Below are positions 63,838 through 64,000 of a stretch of DNA of 64,000 bases, piece by piece. Source of the DNA: an uncultured Coriobacteriaceae bacterium (lineage in GTDB: Bacteria > Actinomycetota > Coriobacteriia > Coriobacteriales > Coriobacteriaceae); contig CALULH010000003.1 of the NCBI GenBank assembly GCA_944321435.1, positions 124,001 to 188,000 on the forward strand, in the 5' to 3' direction. A program made the position numbers and the translations under genes. Below the pieces are notes generated by a model, which did no database searches, had not been told where the DNA came from, and saw only the letters and a list, made by a program, of their open reading frames with translations. How positions within the stretch are numbered: the first letter of the stretch is position 1; each line of letters opens with the position of its first letter.

Positions 63838-64000
63838 GCTGTTTGGTGTGGCTCGCGCTGCGTTTGGTGTGCCGTGCATTGCGTTTGGTGTGCCGCGCTT
63901 TGTGTTGGGTGTGGTCCGCAGCGCGTTGGGTGTGGTTTGCGGCGGCAAAACCCCAGGTTCTTCTCGTCCGAGGCCGCTGTGCACCACACCAAATACGATG
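63838..64000. repeat. 21-bp phased inverted repeat array, copy 3 (runs off the window)
   Basis: Forward GTGTG cores start at 63846, 63867, 63888, 63909 and 63930, exactly 21 bp apart. The centre holds AAACCCCAGGTTCTTC, matching the CCCAGG core of the other copies. The first reverse CACACC lies at 63985, and the array continues beyond the window. No gene is seen in 63671-64000. Confidence 0.88.

Overview
The window is high-GC and densely coded, with good Shine-Dalgarno sites. The gene set fits a Gram-positive anaerobe: FeoA-FeoB fusion, rubrerythrin of the peroxidase type, LTA-synthase-like enzyme, PrsA-type foldase, WalJ, and no respiratory oxidase. A HAIR-like element before hsp20 and the overall style suggest an actinobacterium of class Coriobacteriia (Collinsella/Olsenella-like). 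That placement is an inference from gene content. I recognised no rRNA, tRNA, CRISPR array, prophage or intact insertion sequence.

Layout. 0-5 kb: trmL, an Rrf2 regulator facing a frameshifted SnoaL-like gene, and a SirTM-type sirtuin whose macrodomain partner is reduced to its first codons. 5-15 kb: HdeD-like protein, an MntR-like repressor with a clear operator, an AbrB-like protein, a TetR/mini-ORF/MFS efflux unit with paired operators, an ABC exporter, rubrerythrin, a GNAT-PGPGW fusion, a pentapeptide-repeat protein and a GGQ-domain protein. 15-24 kb: Nudix, amtB-glnK, rsmJ, a large surface protein, a lipoprotein nuclease, sixA, an MGMT-like protein and an orphan PTS IIB. 24-32 kb (minus strand): LtaS-like enzyme, feoAB, a hypothetical, a cysteine desulfurase and a tail-anchored protein. 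32-40 kb: hsp20, walJ, tilS-hpt-ftsH. 40-50 kb: aminotransferase, PHP phosphatase, a PD-(D/E)XK-like protein, a PrsA-like foldase, glmS, a HAD phosphatase and a YeiH transporter. 50-51 kb: a low-GC patch with an XRE regulator and gene debris. 51-64 kb: the ATP-grasp/alpha-E/transglutaminase operon, DUF3793-flavodoxin, an LDH-like enzyme, BI-1, coaX, an OPT transporter, ilvE and a DHA2 exporter.

The most unusual content is non-coding. At least four families of short phased repeats (19, 21 and 30 bp) fill intergenic gaps. Three of them share one architecture: direct units on the left, a central core, and inverted units on the right, with exact spacing close to two or three helical turns. The 30-bp family carries the octamer GGCGAGAA, which also recurs dozens of times inside genes on both strands. 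Separate families of long perfect palindromes (35-38 bp arms), a 182-bp MITE-like element and an imperfect 28-bp-arm palindrome also occur. Together these look like genome-specific protein-binding or mobile non-coding elements and are the best candidates for something undescribed.
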